Shown here in pieces: positions 7,788 through 17,200 of a DNA stretch of 64,000 nucleotides. This DNA comes from Sinanaerobacter sp. ZZT-01 (lineage in GTDB: Bacteria > Bacillota > Clostridia > Peptostreptococcales > Anaerovoracaceae), in assembly GCF_035621135.1 (NCBI RefSeq), contig NZ_CP141728.1, positions 496,001 to 560,000 of the forward strand, in the 5' to 3' direction. The notes under the pieces were generated by a model. That model saw only the letters and a program-made list of their open reading frames with translations. It searched no databases and was not told the DNA's origin. Both the position numbers and the translations under genes were made by a program. The stretch's first letter is position 1. Every line of letters starts with the position of its first letter.

Positions 7788-8675
7788 ATGATTTTGGATT
7801 TCAAATATCTTAATACATTTAAGACAATTGTGGAGGAAGGTAGCTTCATAAAAGCAGCAGCAAAACTTAATTATACGCAGTCTACTATTACGTTTCAGAT
7901 GGGACAGATGGAGCAAGAATTATCAACAAAACTTTTTGAAAAAATCGGTCGCCGTATGGTATTGACGAAAGCTGGAAAGCAGCTTTTACCATATGTAGAT
8001 GATGTTCTTACATCTATCAATAGAATGCGTTACTTTGAAAATGACTTAGCAGAATGTCAAGGCGATTTACATATAGGAATTGCAGAAACACAGTTATGTT
8101 ATAAAATGCCGTCAATTCTCAAGGAATTTCATCAGCAAGCTCCTAGTGCACGTCTATTCCTTCGCTCCATGAACTGCTATGACATTCGCGACGAGCTTAT
8201 AAATGGAACTCTTGATATAGGGGTATTTTATGAAGACGTAGGTGGGTATGGTTCTAATTTAATAACCCAGCCAATGGGAATATTTCCAGTCATATTAGTT
8301 GCTTCTCCTGAAACAAAGGAAATCTATCCGGATTTTATCACTCCTGACCAACAAATTCCTGTATCTTTCATCATCAATGAACCTAATTGTATTTTTAGGC
8401 AGATTTTTGAACGGTACATATGTGAAAAATCTATTCTTCTTGACCACACAATTGAATTATGGAGTATTCCTACAATTAAAAATTTAGTTAAGAGCACTGT
8501 AGGCATATCCTTTCTCCCCAGATTTTCCGTTCAAGAAGAACTTGACAGCGGTGAATTGGTGGAAATCCCAACAGATTTATCCGGTGCACAAATCTCTGCT
8601 GTATGCGGTTATCATAAGAACAAATGGATTAGTCCACTTATGCAAGCATTTATAGATTTATGCATTACAAAATAG
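7788..8675 (+). CDS. LysR-family transcriptional regulator
   Basis: About 295 residues. The N-terminal winged helix is clear: DFKYLNTFKTIVEEGSFIKA and AAAKLNYTQSTITFQMGQME, with the usual effector-binding half after it. GTG 7785, ATG 7788 and TTG 7794 are all in frame; GAGGTG lies six bases before the TTG, so translation may begin there. It is divergent from the LysE exporter and probably activates it in response to an amino acid. Regulation by binding in the shared intergenic region is expected from the family, not shown. Confidence 0.9.
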   Translation: MILDFKYLNTFKTIVEEGSFIKAAAKLNYTQSTITFQMGQMEQELSTKLFEKIGRRMVLTKAGKQLLPYVDDVLTSINRMRYFENDLAECQGDLHIGIAETQLCYKMPSILKEFHQQAPSARLFLRSMNCYDIRDELINGTLDIGVFYEDVGGYGSNLITQPMGIFPVILVASPETKEIYPDFITPDQQIPVSFIINEPNCIFRQIFERYICEKSILLDHTIELWSIPTIKNLVKSTVGISFLPRFSVQEELDSGELVEIPTDLSGAQISAVCGYHKNKWISPLMQAFIDLCITK

Positions 8676-8975
8676 CCATTAAATAATTTATTAACACCCC
8701 TACTCTTGCTGTTGATATGACTAGCTATTCCTGCTTAATTATTACAGAATTGAAATATGATGAACTGATCGTTACCTGTAGATAAATCCATTACTGAGAA
8801 AAACAACAAATATATCAACCTAAGATAGAATGAAAAATTAACTGACAAGGATTTTATTTGCAATAAACATTAAAAACAAATTGTAGCAATATTTAGCTAA
8901 GTTTTTAAGTCAAAGCTTCGATAAAAATATTACGATGGAAATCCTTATTAGAAAAAACATAAAGGAGATTAAGAT
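8676..8975. other. AT-rich intergenic stretch
   Basis: Three hundred bases between the LysR gene and the next plus-strand gene. It contains the GGAG ribosome site of that gene but no ORF of note, no clear terminator and no repeat that I can support. Confidence 0.5.
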
Positions 8976-9725
8976 ATGAAACAGTATATGCTCACAATAC
9001 CCGCAGGTAAACGACTGATTGCTAAGGCTGTCGTGTCGTTACCGCAAATCAAGGATGCACTGGAGAACCACACGATTGTCATCATTTCAGGGAGTACCAA
9101 CGGGTACATTGCAGAAGAGCTTCTGTCTGGAATTGGACAAGCGGGAGATTTTTCAAAAGCGTCGTTTATGCGAGGCATTAACTTGGGCCCTGATAAAAAA
9201 GCGACAGCTGGAAATTACTCCGAATCCGATATTGTTATTGAAAAAGGAATTTGGCAAAAAGGGAAGACAATTTTTGATGTCGCTTCGTTCTTAGGGCAGC
9301 ATGACATCATTTTAAAAGGTGCCAATGCTGTAGATCCTGAGAGAAAACTGGCAGGTATTCAAATTGGTAATCCTGCCCTTGGTACCAGCGCAGCAATACT
9401 GCCCGCTGTTGTCGGAAGGCGCACAGAACTGGTTATTCCGGTAGGCTTGGAAAAACGGATATTCGGAAACATCGGGGAAATCGCTGCCAAATTAAATGAT
9501 CCGACTTCCACTGGTTTACGGATGTTGCCAGTTAGCGGTACCATTATTACAGAATTAGAAGCGATCAAATTATTAACCGGCGTTTCTGCAGAACTCATTG
9601 CAGCGGGAGGAATTAAAGGTGCCGAGGGCTGCTGCTGGATTGGTATATCCGGAACTGAGGAGCAAGTAGATGTCGCGGGAGATATTCTTCGTGCCATAGC
9701 AAATGAACCACCTTTTGCTGAATAG
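8976..9725 (+). CDS. Conserved-looking protein of unknown function
   Basis: A 249-residue soluble protein behind AAAGGAG. It has no signal peptide or membrane segment. Its glycine-rich motifs (VIISGSTNGYIAEELL, IILKGANAVDP, IQIGNPALGTSAAILP and AAGGIKGAEGCCWIG) suggest an alpha/beta enzyme fold with a phosphate- or nucleotide-binding loop, but I do not recognise the family and give no function. It follows the LysR regulator in the same direction and could be part of its regulon. The composition is AT-rich like the rest of this cargo block. Confidence 0.75.
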   Translation: MKQYMLTIPAGKRLIAKAVVSLPQIKDALENHTIVIISGSTNGYIAEELLSGIGQAGDFSKASFMRGINLGPDKKATAGNYSESDIVIEKGIWQKGKTIFDVASFLGQHDIILKGANAVDPERKLAGIQIGNPALGTSAAILPAVVGRRTELVIPVGLEKRIFGNIGEIAAKLNDPTSTGLRMLPVSGTIITELEAIKLLTGVSAELIAAGGIKGAEGCCWIGISGTEEQVDVAGDILRAIANEPPFAE

Positions 9726-9856
9726 CCAAATGGCGTTATCCTCTTCTGTTTTTATTCCACCCAGGCTTTCTAGCTACGCCGAACAAATCTGCAGACTTTT
9801 GCTGCTGCAACTGCCTTGCGGTAAAATATTAAAATCATAAATCTACGGAGGTTGTT

Positions 9857-10237
9857 ATGACAGTTTAAATTGTAAAAGAATATTTTTTAATCTTGGTATA
9901 AGTGACCGAATCAAAGAATTCAGTGATTCTTGCGCCACAGTCGAGGAAGCGGCACAAACCATTGGCGTTGCACCTTCAAGAATAGCAAAAACCCTGACTC
10001 TGCGCAAAGAAGATTGGTGTATGATGTTGGTTATGGCAGGCAATGCGGGGATTGGGCAGCGTATCTACCTTCGCTATTCCTGATGCTGTTTCTGTTTATA
10101 TTGATATCTCAGTCAGGCAATATGATACTTTGTTTCCGGCTTGCGCAAGCCCATGTCATGTCATTGAGCTATCTCCGGATGAGATATTTCAATACGGACA
10201 TGCAATCGAATGAGTGCATGTATGCAAAGTTTTATAA
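9857..10237 (+). pseudogene. Decayed YbaK/EbsC-type aminoacyl-tRNA deacylase
   Basis: Behind an ACGGAGG site an ATG opens a frame with a stop at codon 4 (TAA where GAA would give MTVEIVKEYF). A frame change at a six-T run leads into NLGISDRIKEFSDS and TVEEAAQTIGVAPSRIAKTL, which is clearly the N-terminal half of YbaK-family proteins that clear mischarged tRNA. A second frame then gives FAIPDAVSVYIDISVRQYD, TLFPACASPCHVIELSPDE and AIE-stop-VHVCKV, the family's C-terminal half. The middle of about 35-40 residues is missing and a TGA replaces an expected Trp codon. The gene is dead. Confidence 0.85.
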
Positions 10238-10467
10238 TGCCGTAACTACGTCTACCCGTTTCTGCTTCAGAAATTAACAAACTGAACTTTCAGAAAAACA
10301 AGCAATCACTCAAGCCACCTTCCTGCGATGTTCTTTATCCTGCATAGATGCAACGCTTCACTCAGCAATTATCCATATAACTCCTATGTTTTTTTCTGGA
10401 GTTTAGATCTTTTAGAGTGGGGGGCTTAACCTTCATGGTTCATCGTGACCCCTGCCACAGTCCACCC
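10238..10467. other. Intergenic remnant at the cargo/backbone junction
   Basis: About 230 bases without a gene. Near its right end (10434-10444) the 11-mer CATGGTTCATC recurs in the putative oriT region at 17932-17942. Nothing else of note was seen. Confidence 0.4.
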
Positions 10468-10508
10468 AAAAGGCAGACCTGCTCCTTGGCGGAACAGTCT
10501 GCCTTTTT
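10468..10508. terminator. Intrinsic terminator between cargo and HTH gene
   Basis: The stem AAAGGCAGAC...GTCTGCCTTT has a T-run after it on the plus strand and an A-run before it, so it can stop transcripts from either side, including the VirD4-HTH operon on the minus strand. Confidence 0.75.
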
Positions 10509-10512
10509 CTTA

Positions 10513-10779
10513 TTACTGCGTCTGGGCAATCAAAAAATAGAGATTGCTGCTCTTGCCACCATTTTCCCTCCACCGCTGTTCCTTGCGAAGATAACCTTGT
10601 ATTTCCAAGTCGGTAAGGGCTCGTTTTACTGTGCTGCGGGATAAGTTCAGTTCCCTGGCAATGGTACCAATAGCCGGATAACATTTACCATCCCTATCAG
10701 CCCTGTCATGCAAATACATATAGACGGATTTTGCCCGATGCGGCAGCTCTGAGTTGTATACTGATGTAAAATAAGCCAC
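10513..10779 (-). CDS. Small helix-turn-helix protein
   Basis: An 88-residue protein starting at a GTG (10779) with GGGAGGTGAACC immediately upstream; the longer open frame upstream overlaps virD4 and is not needed. It contains a winged helix of the HTH_36 type: AIGTIARELNLSRSTVKRAL followed by LEIQGYLRKEQRWR. It lies four bases after the virD4 stop, so it is the last gene of that operon. It probably regulates transfer or replication genes of the element; the target is unknown. Confidence 0.8.
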   Translation of the reverse strand: MAYFTSVYNSELPHRAKSVYMYLHDRADRDGKCYPAIGTIARELNLSRSTVKRALTDLEIQGYLRKEQRWRENGGKSSNLYFLIAQTQ

Positions 10780-10783
10780 AGGT

Positions 10784-12607
10784 TCACCTCCCTGGCCTTT
10801 GCTTCTGCTCCATGGGTTCCAGATTAATGGAGGGAGCCGGAGTATGTGCCATTCCTGCCGAAGGAGGCGATGTATACTCTGTTTCCTCCGGCTCCGGTTC
10901 AAAGGAAGCATTGCGCCGGATAATTTCTTCCTCCACCTTGCGACGGTCAGCATATTCCACCTTTCGTGCAGACTGCTCTGCAATTTCAAAAATTTTTCCG
11001 AAAGTAATACCCCATTCAAGGAATAACTTTAGCCGGGTTCGCATAGGACAGGTTCCTGTCTTTGTTACAACGAATCTTCCTTTGGGCATAGATTTCAGCT
11101 CATCTGGTGTCATTAGCGGTCTTTCGATCATCTGCAGGGACTGGCTGGGGTCGTTCTTTCCCCGGCTGACGGAACCGCTCATAACGGTCTGACTGCCGAG
11201 AGCCTTTGACAAAATCTGCGCCGATTCACTGTTGGGGGCAAAGCCTCCGAACACGGTATCCTGACAGTTATCTATGATGATGGCGGCGCCCTCTTTTCCG
11301 TAGTTTTTCTCTAACTGGGCAAAGCTCTGGATGATGGCAACAATGGACACACGGCGGGAACGGCTGGCTGAGAACATCATCTCTGCAGACTCAATTTTAG
11401 GTATGGTTCCAATCTCATCCAAAAACATCATGATACGGTTCGGGAGCTTACCTCCATACTCATCTGCTACCGAAAGAATTTCACGGTAGAGCTGCTGAAC
11501 AATTAAGCTGATGATAAAATATTTCGTGTTATCTTCCTCTGGCATAACAAGGAAAACAGCGCTTTTCTGCTTACAGAACTTTTCTGCATCAATAGCGGTA
11601 TCAAAGCACAGTATCTGCTCCAGCTCTGAGTCCAGGAATGCGTTAAGCCGGGACAGTGCTGTGGACAGGACACTCTGCATGGCCTGCTCTGCGCTGTTTA
11701 GAGCGGCGCCGGCAAACCACTTTGTTTTATGATCGTCCGGCAGGTGTGCCAGCAGCATCTGGAACAGTGTTCGTCCCTTGACACCGCTGGGCGCTAACAG
11801 ATCTTGAATGAGCTTGAACACAGACACGATGTGCCGCTCTTTGGGCTCGCAGTATTCCGCAATCAGAAGGATTACAGAGGTTAATAGTCCTTCAGCGGCA
11901 TCATAAAAGAAGGCATTCTGTCCAGCGGCAGAGCTGTCAAAGCCTCCCGAGCTGATGATGGTCTTAGCGGTTATTTTCGCATACTTCTCCGCTCTGGCCT
12001 TATATGCCAGACTCTCCGGATGGGCAAGGTATAAATCCATATAGCGGTTTACCAGATGAAGCAGATTGTTTCCGTCTGAGCGGGTGGGATTTCTTAGGTC
12101 AATGACTGACACCTGGTAGCCGTAGTAATCCTTTGCAATACCCGCATAGTTACGGTAAAGGTCACCCTTGGTATCGGTTGTGATAAAGCTCATGCCGGAA
12201 GCGCAGGCATACTCCAGGTTAGGATAGAGAAAATTAGCCGTCTTGCCAACACCTGCAGCACCGATCATCAGGCAGTGGACATCATCGTCATCCACTAACG
12301 CATAGCCGTGGGGAGCAGTTTTATCGAATAGGGACGCCTTTTGCCAGCCCACAATTAACCCTTGTGCCGTCGGGAGGTTTTCTCCCTTCCGCCATTTTTC
12401 CGGCTCATACCGGACTGCCGTGTATACTGTCTGTATTTCCTTTTTGGTTGCCCATCTTGCTGTACCATGCTGACCATCACCTACGGTTTTTGACTTGATA
12501 CCGTTTAAAGTATAATAGTGAGCAAGCAGTGATAAAAAGCCGATCACACCAAACATGGTCAGTCCGGCAGCAAGCAGCGTTACAAGCTGCGACGTTTGCA
12601 CAGTCAT
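10784..12607 (-). CDS. virD4: VirD4/TraG-type coupling protein
   Basis: A 607-residue ATPase that links the relaxosome to the type IV secretion channel. Two N-terminal hydrophobic stretches (LVTLLAAGLTMFGVIGFLSL) anchor it in the membrane. Walker A is GAAGVGKT near residue 116, followed by FITTDTKGDLYRNY; Walker B is IMMFLDEIGTIP near residue 394. ASRSRRVSIVAIIQSFAQLE is typical of the family. The C-terminus is a Pro/Glu-rich tail. A GTG six bases into the frame has better spacing to GGAGGG than the first ATG. It sits between the Toprim/DUF3991 gene and the small HTH gene. Confidence 0.93.
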   Translation of the reverse strand: MTVQTSQLVTLLAAGLTMFGVIGFLSLLAHYYTLNGIKSKTVGDGQHGTARWATKKEIQTVYTAVRYEPEKWRKGENLPTAQGLIVGWQKASLFDKTAPHGYALVDDDDVHCLMIGAAGVGKTANFLYPNLEYACASGMSFITTDTKGDLYRNYAGIAKDYYGYQVSVIDLRNPTRSDGNNLLHLVNRYMDLYLAHPESLAYKARAEKYAKITAKTIISSGGFDSSAAGQNAFFYDAAEGLLTSVILLIAEYCEPKERHIVSVFKLIQDLLAPSGVKGRTLFQMLLAHLPDDHKTKWFAGAALNSAEQAMQSVLSTALSRLNAFLDSELEQILCFDTAIDAEKFCKQKSAVFLVMPEEDNTKYFIISLIVQQLYREILSVADEYGGKLPNRIMMFLDEIGTIPKIESAEMMFSASRSRRVSIVAIIQSFAQLEKNYGKEGAAIIIDNCQDTVFGGFAPNSESAQILSKALGSQTVMSGSVSRGKNDPSQSLQMIERPLMTPDELKSMPKGRFVVTKTGTCPMRTRLKLFLEWGITFGKIFEIAEQSARKVEYADRRKVEEEIIRRNASFEPEPEETEYTSPPSAGMAHTPAPSINLEPMEQKQRPGR

Positions 12608-12614
12608 CCCTCCT

Positions 12615-14054
12615 TCACATCGTCATGGTAAAATTTACAGTTTGCTCCTGCCTGGGCGCTTGCTCCTGCGCTTCCAGCACGATGAACATTTGCGCTTTCA
12701 TACAGCTAAGCGCCAGTGTAAGGCAGGAACGCATAAAAAGCTTCTGTTCGTCTACCGTGCGGATTCCAGGAGTACGGATGCGGCTGGACACATCCCTCAC
12801 GGCAATTCGAATATCCTCCGCTTTGGAGCGCAGCCAGCCCCTATCCTCATGAGGCTTGTATTCCGCCTGCAGCCAGCCTGCTACACGCTCCATGGATACC
12901 GGAATTTCCATCTGCCTGCAGGTATTCTGAATGGCTATTAAGGCACAAGCCACTGTCTGGCGGCATTGTTCCTCTAATATGTTTCGCTGGGGATTATCTG
13001 AGCGTAACAGGGGAGCCAGCTGTTCACATTCATTCAGCAGGCGGGCATTCGCCTCCTGATTCATTGACTGCATTCGACAAACCTCCAGCACTCCCGAACA
13101 CACCCGCGGCAAAAGCATCAGCTTCGGATGCTCTTGTGCCGGAATAGGCTCGATGCCATGAAGAGCCTTTAAGTCCTCATTCCAGTCCTTAAACTCCGAT
13201 TTGAGAACGGAAATGTCCATATGGGCAGGATCATAATAATTCTTCTCGCAGAGAATATCCTTGAGCCGGCCGGTGGCTTCAATCCCTGCCGGGTCATGGT
13301 CCAGACACAGCACCGGGTTCTTCAGATGTGTGTGCAGCTCCAACTGGCGCAGCAGGGCATGCTCCGATACGCCATCCAGCGTCACATAGCTGTGCTGCTT
13401 CCAGTCCTGCTTATTTAAGGTAATGAAGGACAGCATATCCACCGGAGCTTCAAAGACATAGAGGGTGTCACTTTCCCCGATCCAGTGGAAGCTATAACAG
13501 GGATCACTGCCCTCCACATTTCCCTTGTAAGGTTCACCCTGAGTATAAGTACCTCGTTTATGGGCGTGCCTGGCAACTGCATTCTCATCCAGCCCTACAA
13601 ACACGGCGTTATGATACTGCTTATCCTCATAGATGAGCTTTTTGTGTGCAAAATGGGACAGGACGTCCCGGTCGATGAAGCGCTGCTTGATGAGATAGGC
13701 GAAAACCCTCCGCATGTCCGGGTTTTCCTCCGGCAGTGCAAATTCTTTACGGGGCGGAGGGGCGCTCTTCTCTGTCTGGTTCCATTCCACACCGGATTCC
13801 CCGCCAAGCAGAAAAGAGACTGCATCGGGGAAGCTCATATCGTAGAATTGCTGAATAAAGTCAATGGCGCGGCCGCCCTCCTTGCGGGAATGACGGAACC
13901 ATTCGTTGCCCCGCACAGTAACACTGTCATACCGCTTCCAACGATATTCCCGGCCGGATCGAACCAACTGCTCGCCTTGCCGCTGGAGGAAGTCCACCAG
14001 ATCCACTGCATTGGCCCGCTGCTTTTGTTCATCAGTAAAATATACATATGCCAT
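12615..14054 (-). CDS. DUF3991/Toprim-domain (primase-like) protein
   Basis: A 479-residue protein with a perfect AAGGAGG site. The N-terminal part (NAVDLVDFLQRQGEQLVRSG and FIQQFYDMSFPDAVSFLLGG) resembles the zinc-finger-less primase/DUF3991 region. The central LYVFEAPVDMLSFITL, HSYVTLDGVSEHALL and PVLCLDHDPAGIEA blocks are a Toprim domain with its acidic DxD-type metal site. Such proteins are mobilisation-associated primases that may act on transferred single strands in the recipient. The C-terminal Gln-rich stretch ends VNFTMTM, a shared-tail variant. It lies between relaxase and virD4. Confidence 0.85.
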   Translation of the reverse strand: MAYVYFTDEQKQRANAVDLVDFLQRQGEQLVRSGREYRWKRYDSVTVRGNEWFRHSRKEGGRAIDFIQQFYDMSFPDAVSFLLGGESGVEWNQTEKSAPPPRKEFALPEENPDMRRVFAYLIKQRFIDRDVLSHFAHKKLIYEDKQYHNAVFVGLDENAVARHAHKRGTYTQGEPYKGNVEGSDPCYSFHWIGESDTLYVFEAPVDMLSFITLNKQDWKQHSYVTLDGVSEHALLRQLELHTHLKNPVLCLDHDPAGIEATGRLKDILCEKNYYDPAHMDISVLKSEFKDWNEDLKALHGIEPIPAQEHPKLMLLPRVCSGVLEVCRMQSMNQEANARLLNECEQLAPLLRSDNPQRNILEEQCRQTVACALIAIQNTCRQMEIPVSMERVAGWLQAEYKPHEDRGWLRSKAEDIRIAVRDVSSRIRTPGIRTVDEQKLFMRSCLTLALSCMKAQMFIVLEAQEQAPRQEQTVNFTMTM

Positions 14055-14069
14055 GCCGAAGCACCTCCT

Positions 14070-14213
14070 TTATCGCTTGCGTTTCCCGCAGCGCATGTGC
14101 CCGTGGCGGACACAAAAAAATGCCGCCCGCTGATGAACGGACGGCTTGGGATACAATTGTTTTTGCTGTATGGAGGGCAGCTGTTTCGTCTGCCCATGAG
14201 ATTGTTTTCGCAT
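14070..14213 (-). CDS. Small ORF with strong ribosome site (47 residues)
   Basis: ATG at 14213 has AAGGAGG at ideal distance and the frame is open for 47 residues, ending 15 bases before the Toprim gene start. The product is basic, ending HGHMRCGKRKR. Its second half contains a terminator-like hairpin (14114-14145). It could be a real small protein or a leader whose translation controls that hairpin. No homologue is known to me. Confidence 0.5.
   Translation of the reverse strand: MRKQSHGQTKQLPSIQQKQLYPKPSVHQRAAFFCVRHGHMRCGKRKR
14114..14145 (-). terminator. Terminator-like hairpin inside the small ORF
   Basis: On the minus strand GCCGTCCG and CGGGCGGC pair with G-U tolerance and are followed by ATTTTTTTG. 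It sits between the relaxase and the Toprim/virD4 genes and, if active, would separate their expression. Confidence 0.6.
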
Positions 14214-14230
14214 GGAAACCTCCTTCACAT

Positions 14231-17200
14231 TTAATAGGCTGTAAATTTTTGTTCGTGATCGTCCGGAGCATGGCCCTGGGCGATCTTTTTCTGCCGGAGC
14301 CTTCTGCGCAGTTTGCTATCCGTGTGCATACCGGGAGCACCTGGCAGTCTTCTGGCTTCCTCCTGAAATATCCGGCTGGCATGATGTAAGAGCCGGGTGA
14401 CAGCCAGAAATAGGGAAGGGTCCCGGAACGAATCCAGATGGTCAAGAAAAAACTGTGCATATAAATTGCCCTGTTCTGCAGAAAGGGTGAGCCATCGTAC
14501 AGCGGCCTCCCGGTCATGGGGGGTATCCCGTCCCAGCAGATAAAGTTTACCGAGAGCGTATTGCGCATACTGGTTACCTTGTTCCGCCGAAGCCGTCAGC
14601 CAGCGTATGGCAACTTCTATATTCTTAGTAACATCTTCGCCAAGCAGATACAGCTTCCCAAGCTGGTACTGCGCATATTGATTTTCCTGTTCGGCGGCAG
14701 CGGTCAGCCAACGAATGGCATCTTCCATGTTTTTTGGAACATCCTCACCTTTCAGATAAAGCTTACCGAGCTGGTACTGTGCATATTGATTGCCTTGCTC
14801 CGCTGACTTTTGAAACAGTTCCAGCGCCTTGGAAATGTTCTTTGGCACATCCTCGCTAGTCAGGTACAGCTTCCCAAGCGCATACTGCGCAAATTGGTTG
14901 CCAAGGTCAGCAGATTTTGTCAGCCACTTTAATGCGGCATCCATATCCTTGGGTGTGTCATCTCCCTGCAGATAGAGCTTTCCCAGCGCATAGGCGGCGT
15001 AGGAATTATCCTGCTCTGCTGCCAGTGTAAAAAGCGCAATTGCTTTTGATATATCCTTTTCTACATGATTTCCGTCCCGGAAAAGCTTTCCGAGAGCATA
15101 TTGTGCCAGCGCATTGCCGTTGTCCGCTGATATTGTGAGCCATAGGATGGCTTTCTCCGCGTTAAAATGCCCGCTGTCCGCATCCAGATAAATTTTCCCC
15201 AGCATATATTGTGCGTGGACATTCCCCAGCCGGGCAGATTTTTCAAAATAGCGAAGAGCCTCGTCCACATCTTTTTCTGTTCCGGTTCCGGTGTAAAGCA
15301 TCTGTCCAAGGCGGTATTGCAGCTTGTCATCACGACTTTGCCGTTCCACCTGCAAAAAGCCCTGGAAGGCGGCCTCAAAGTGCAGGTCCGCTTCGTCAGC
15401 GTTTGGCGCTGTTCCAACTCCGTCCCGATACATCTTTGCCAGCTCATAATCCGCATAGGGCATTCCCTGAGTAGCGGAGCGTTGGTACAGGCTGAATGCC
15501 GTCTGAAAATCATGCTCCACACCCTGGCCCCGGTAATATAAACCGCCAAGGGAATATTGGGCGTATTTGTGACGCTTGGAAGCCGCTTGCTGAAACCAGT
15601 CTGCCGCTTCTGCGTAGTTCTGCTCCGTGCCAAGTCCCGCTGCATAAAGCTTACCGATACGATATTCTATATACCGATGTTCCTTTTTGGCTTCAATCGC
15701 CATAAAAGCGGTAAGAGCCTTTCCGTACCAGACAAAGGCAGTATCTGCATCAATCTCTGTACCCAGACCGTCTGTGTACATTCTTCCCAGATCATGCATG
15801 GCAAGGGCATTGCCGTCTTCCGCTTCCAGCAGAAATAGGGCAAGGGCCTGTTCAAAGTCCGGCTCTAAAAGATCACTGCCGTATAGGAATGCTCGGGCCT
15901 GCTTATAGCGGCTGTTCCATGCGATATGTGGTTCACCGCTGGATGACACTGTATCCGTACTGCCGGAATGTACGTTGGTCGATTCGAAGTCATGATCGTT
16001 GTCAGGCTCGGACCGATCGTCTTCTGCTTCCCCAGTCAATTCCTCGTCAGGCTCCGTATCTGGCATCACTTCCAGATCCTCCGGAATGAACGTTTCCTCC
16101 ATGATAGGTTCATACTCCAGAGGCGGTTCCGCCTGATCATCCCCCTCAAAGGTGAACTCCTGATTGCCCAGCCGGACTGCTTCCGCAATTACCATATTCT
16201 TTATCTGTTTAAATTCCTTTTGCTGAGAAAGAGGGAGTGGTGGCGGAAGCTCATCTCTGTAAGTACGCAGTACCTCATTGCGAAGCTCGTACCATTGGGC
16301 GTAAGCCGCTGCCACACGTTCTTCCTTCGCCAGTTCATCCACGATCCGGTTCACCAGTTCCTTAACTGGTGCTTTTAGATAGCCATACTGCTTTTTACCG
16401 GTGGTGTGCCGAAGCCGTTCTGCCAGCTGAGAAAGTAGTTCCTCCAGCACGGGATTGTCACAGGCACCGGTCTGCATTTGTACCAGAAGTACCTGCAGGG
16501 CATCCCGACTCTGCGATGTCAGTGCATTTCTACGCTCTGTCTGCTCTGCATAAATCTGGAGCAGATCCTGCTGAAAGATTTCCCGCGCCAGACTGCTTCG
16601 CATGGCTTCAATGCCCGGCTTTGTTACAAAGCCCTCACGGGGATCAACCGAATACACAATCATATGGCAGTGAGGGTGATGTCCCTCATCGTGATAGGCA
16701 GCATACCACCGCAGGTTCTCCGGTTCGATTTTCATCTGCTGGGCAAAGACATTCCGCTGCTTACGCAGCAGCGCCATCCATGCGGCGGCATTGTCATACC
16801 CCAGCCGGGCGGCATCTTCCCGCCGCAACGATATGATGGGCGTCCAGATGTTTCCGGTATGTTCCGCCACCTCCTGCGCTGTCTGTGACAATACCAGCGG
16901 AATATCCTCATCGGAGAAAAGGCCATGGGTATCCAGTCGTTCAGCATGAGGGCGGGTAGCAATATAGTTGACATAGACTTCCTTGTGTGCCAGCTGGTCA
17001 AGATTCTGATCCAAGGCAGCGGAGATAAATTCAGAGGCGTTTTCCATGGTAGGCTTCGCCAGATAATCCTCATACTCGAACAGCCCGGTGGAATCCGGAA
17101 ACTGCTCCAAAATATCCGATACCAGCAGCTTTTGCTTTTCCGTGACAGGACGGTTTCGCATCCGCTCCGGAAGCTTTTCTACACCATCCCGTGTGGCAAC

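Noticed and set aside
10780-11019. Long N-terminal extension of the small HTH protein
   Set aside because: It lies within virD4 in another frame; the GTG at 10779 has a strong ribosome site.
14516-15060. Regular DNA repeats that might suggest a CRISPR-like array
   Set aside because: They are the coding repeats of Sel1 units of about 108 bases with no spacer structure.
15061-15645. Open frames inside the relaxase Sel1 region
   Set aside because: They are alternative-frame shadows of the repeat array.
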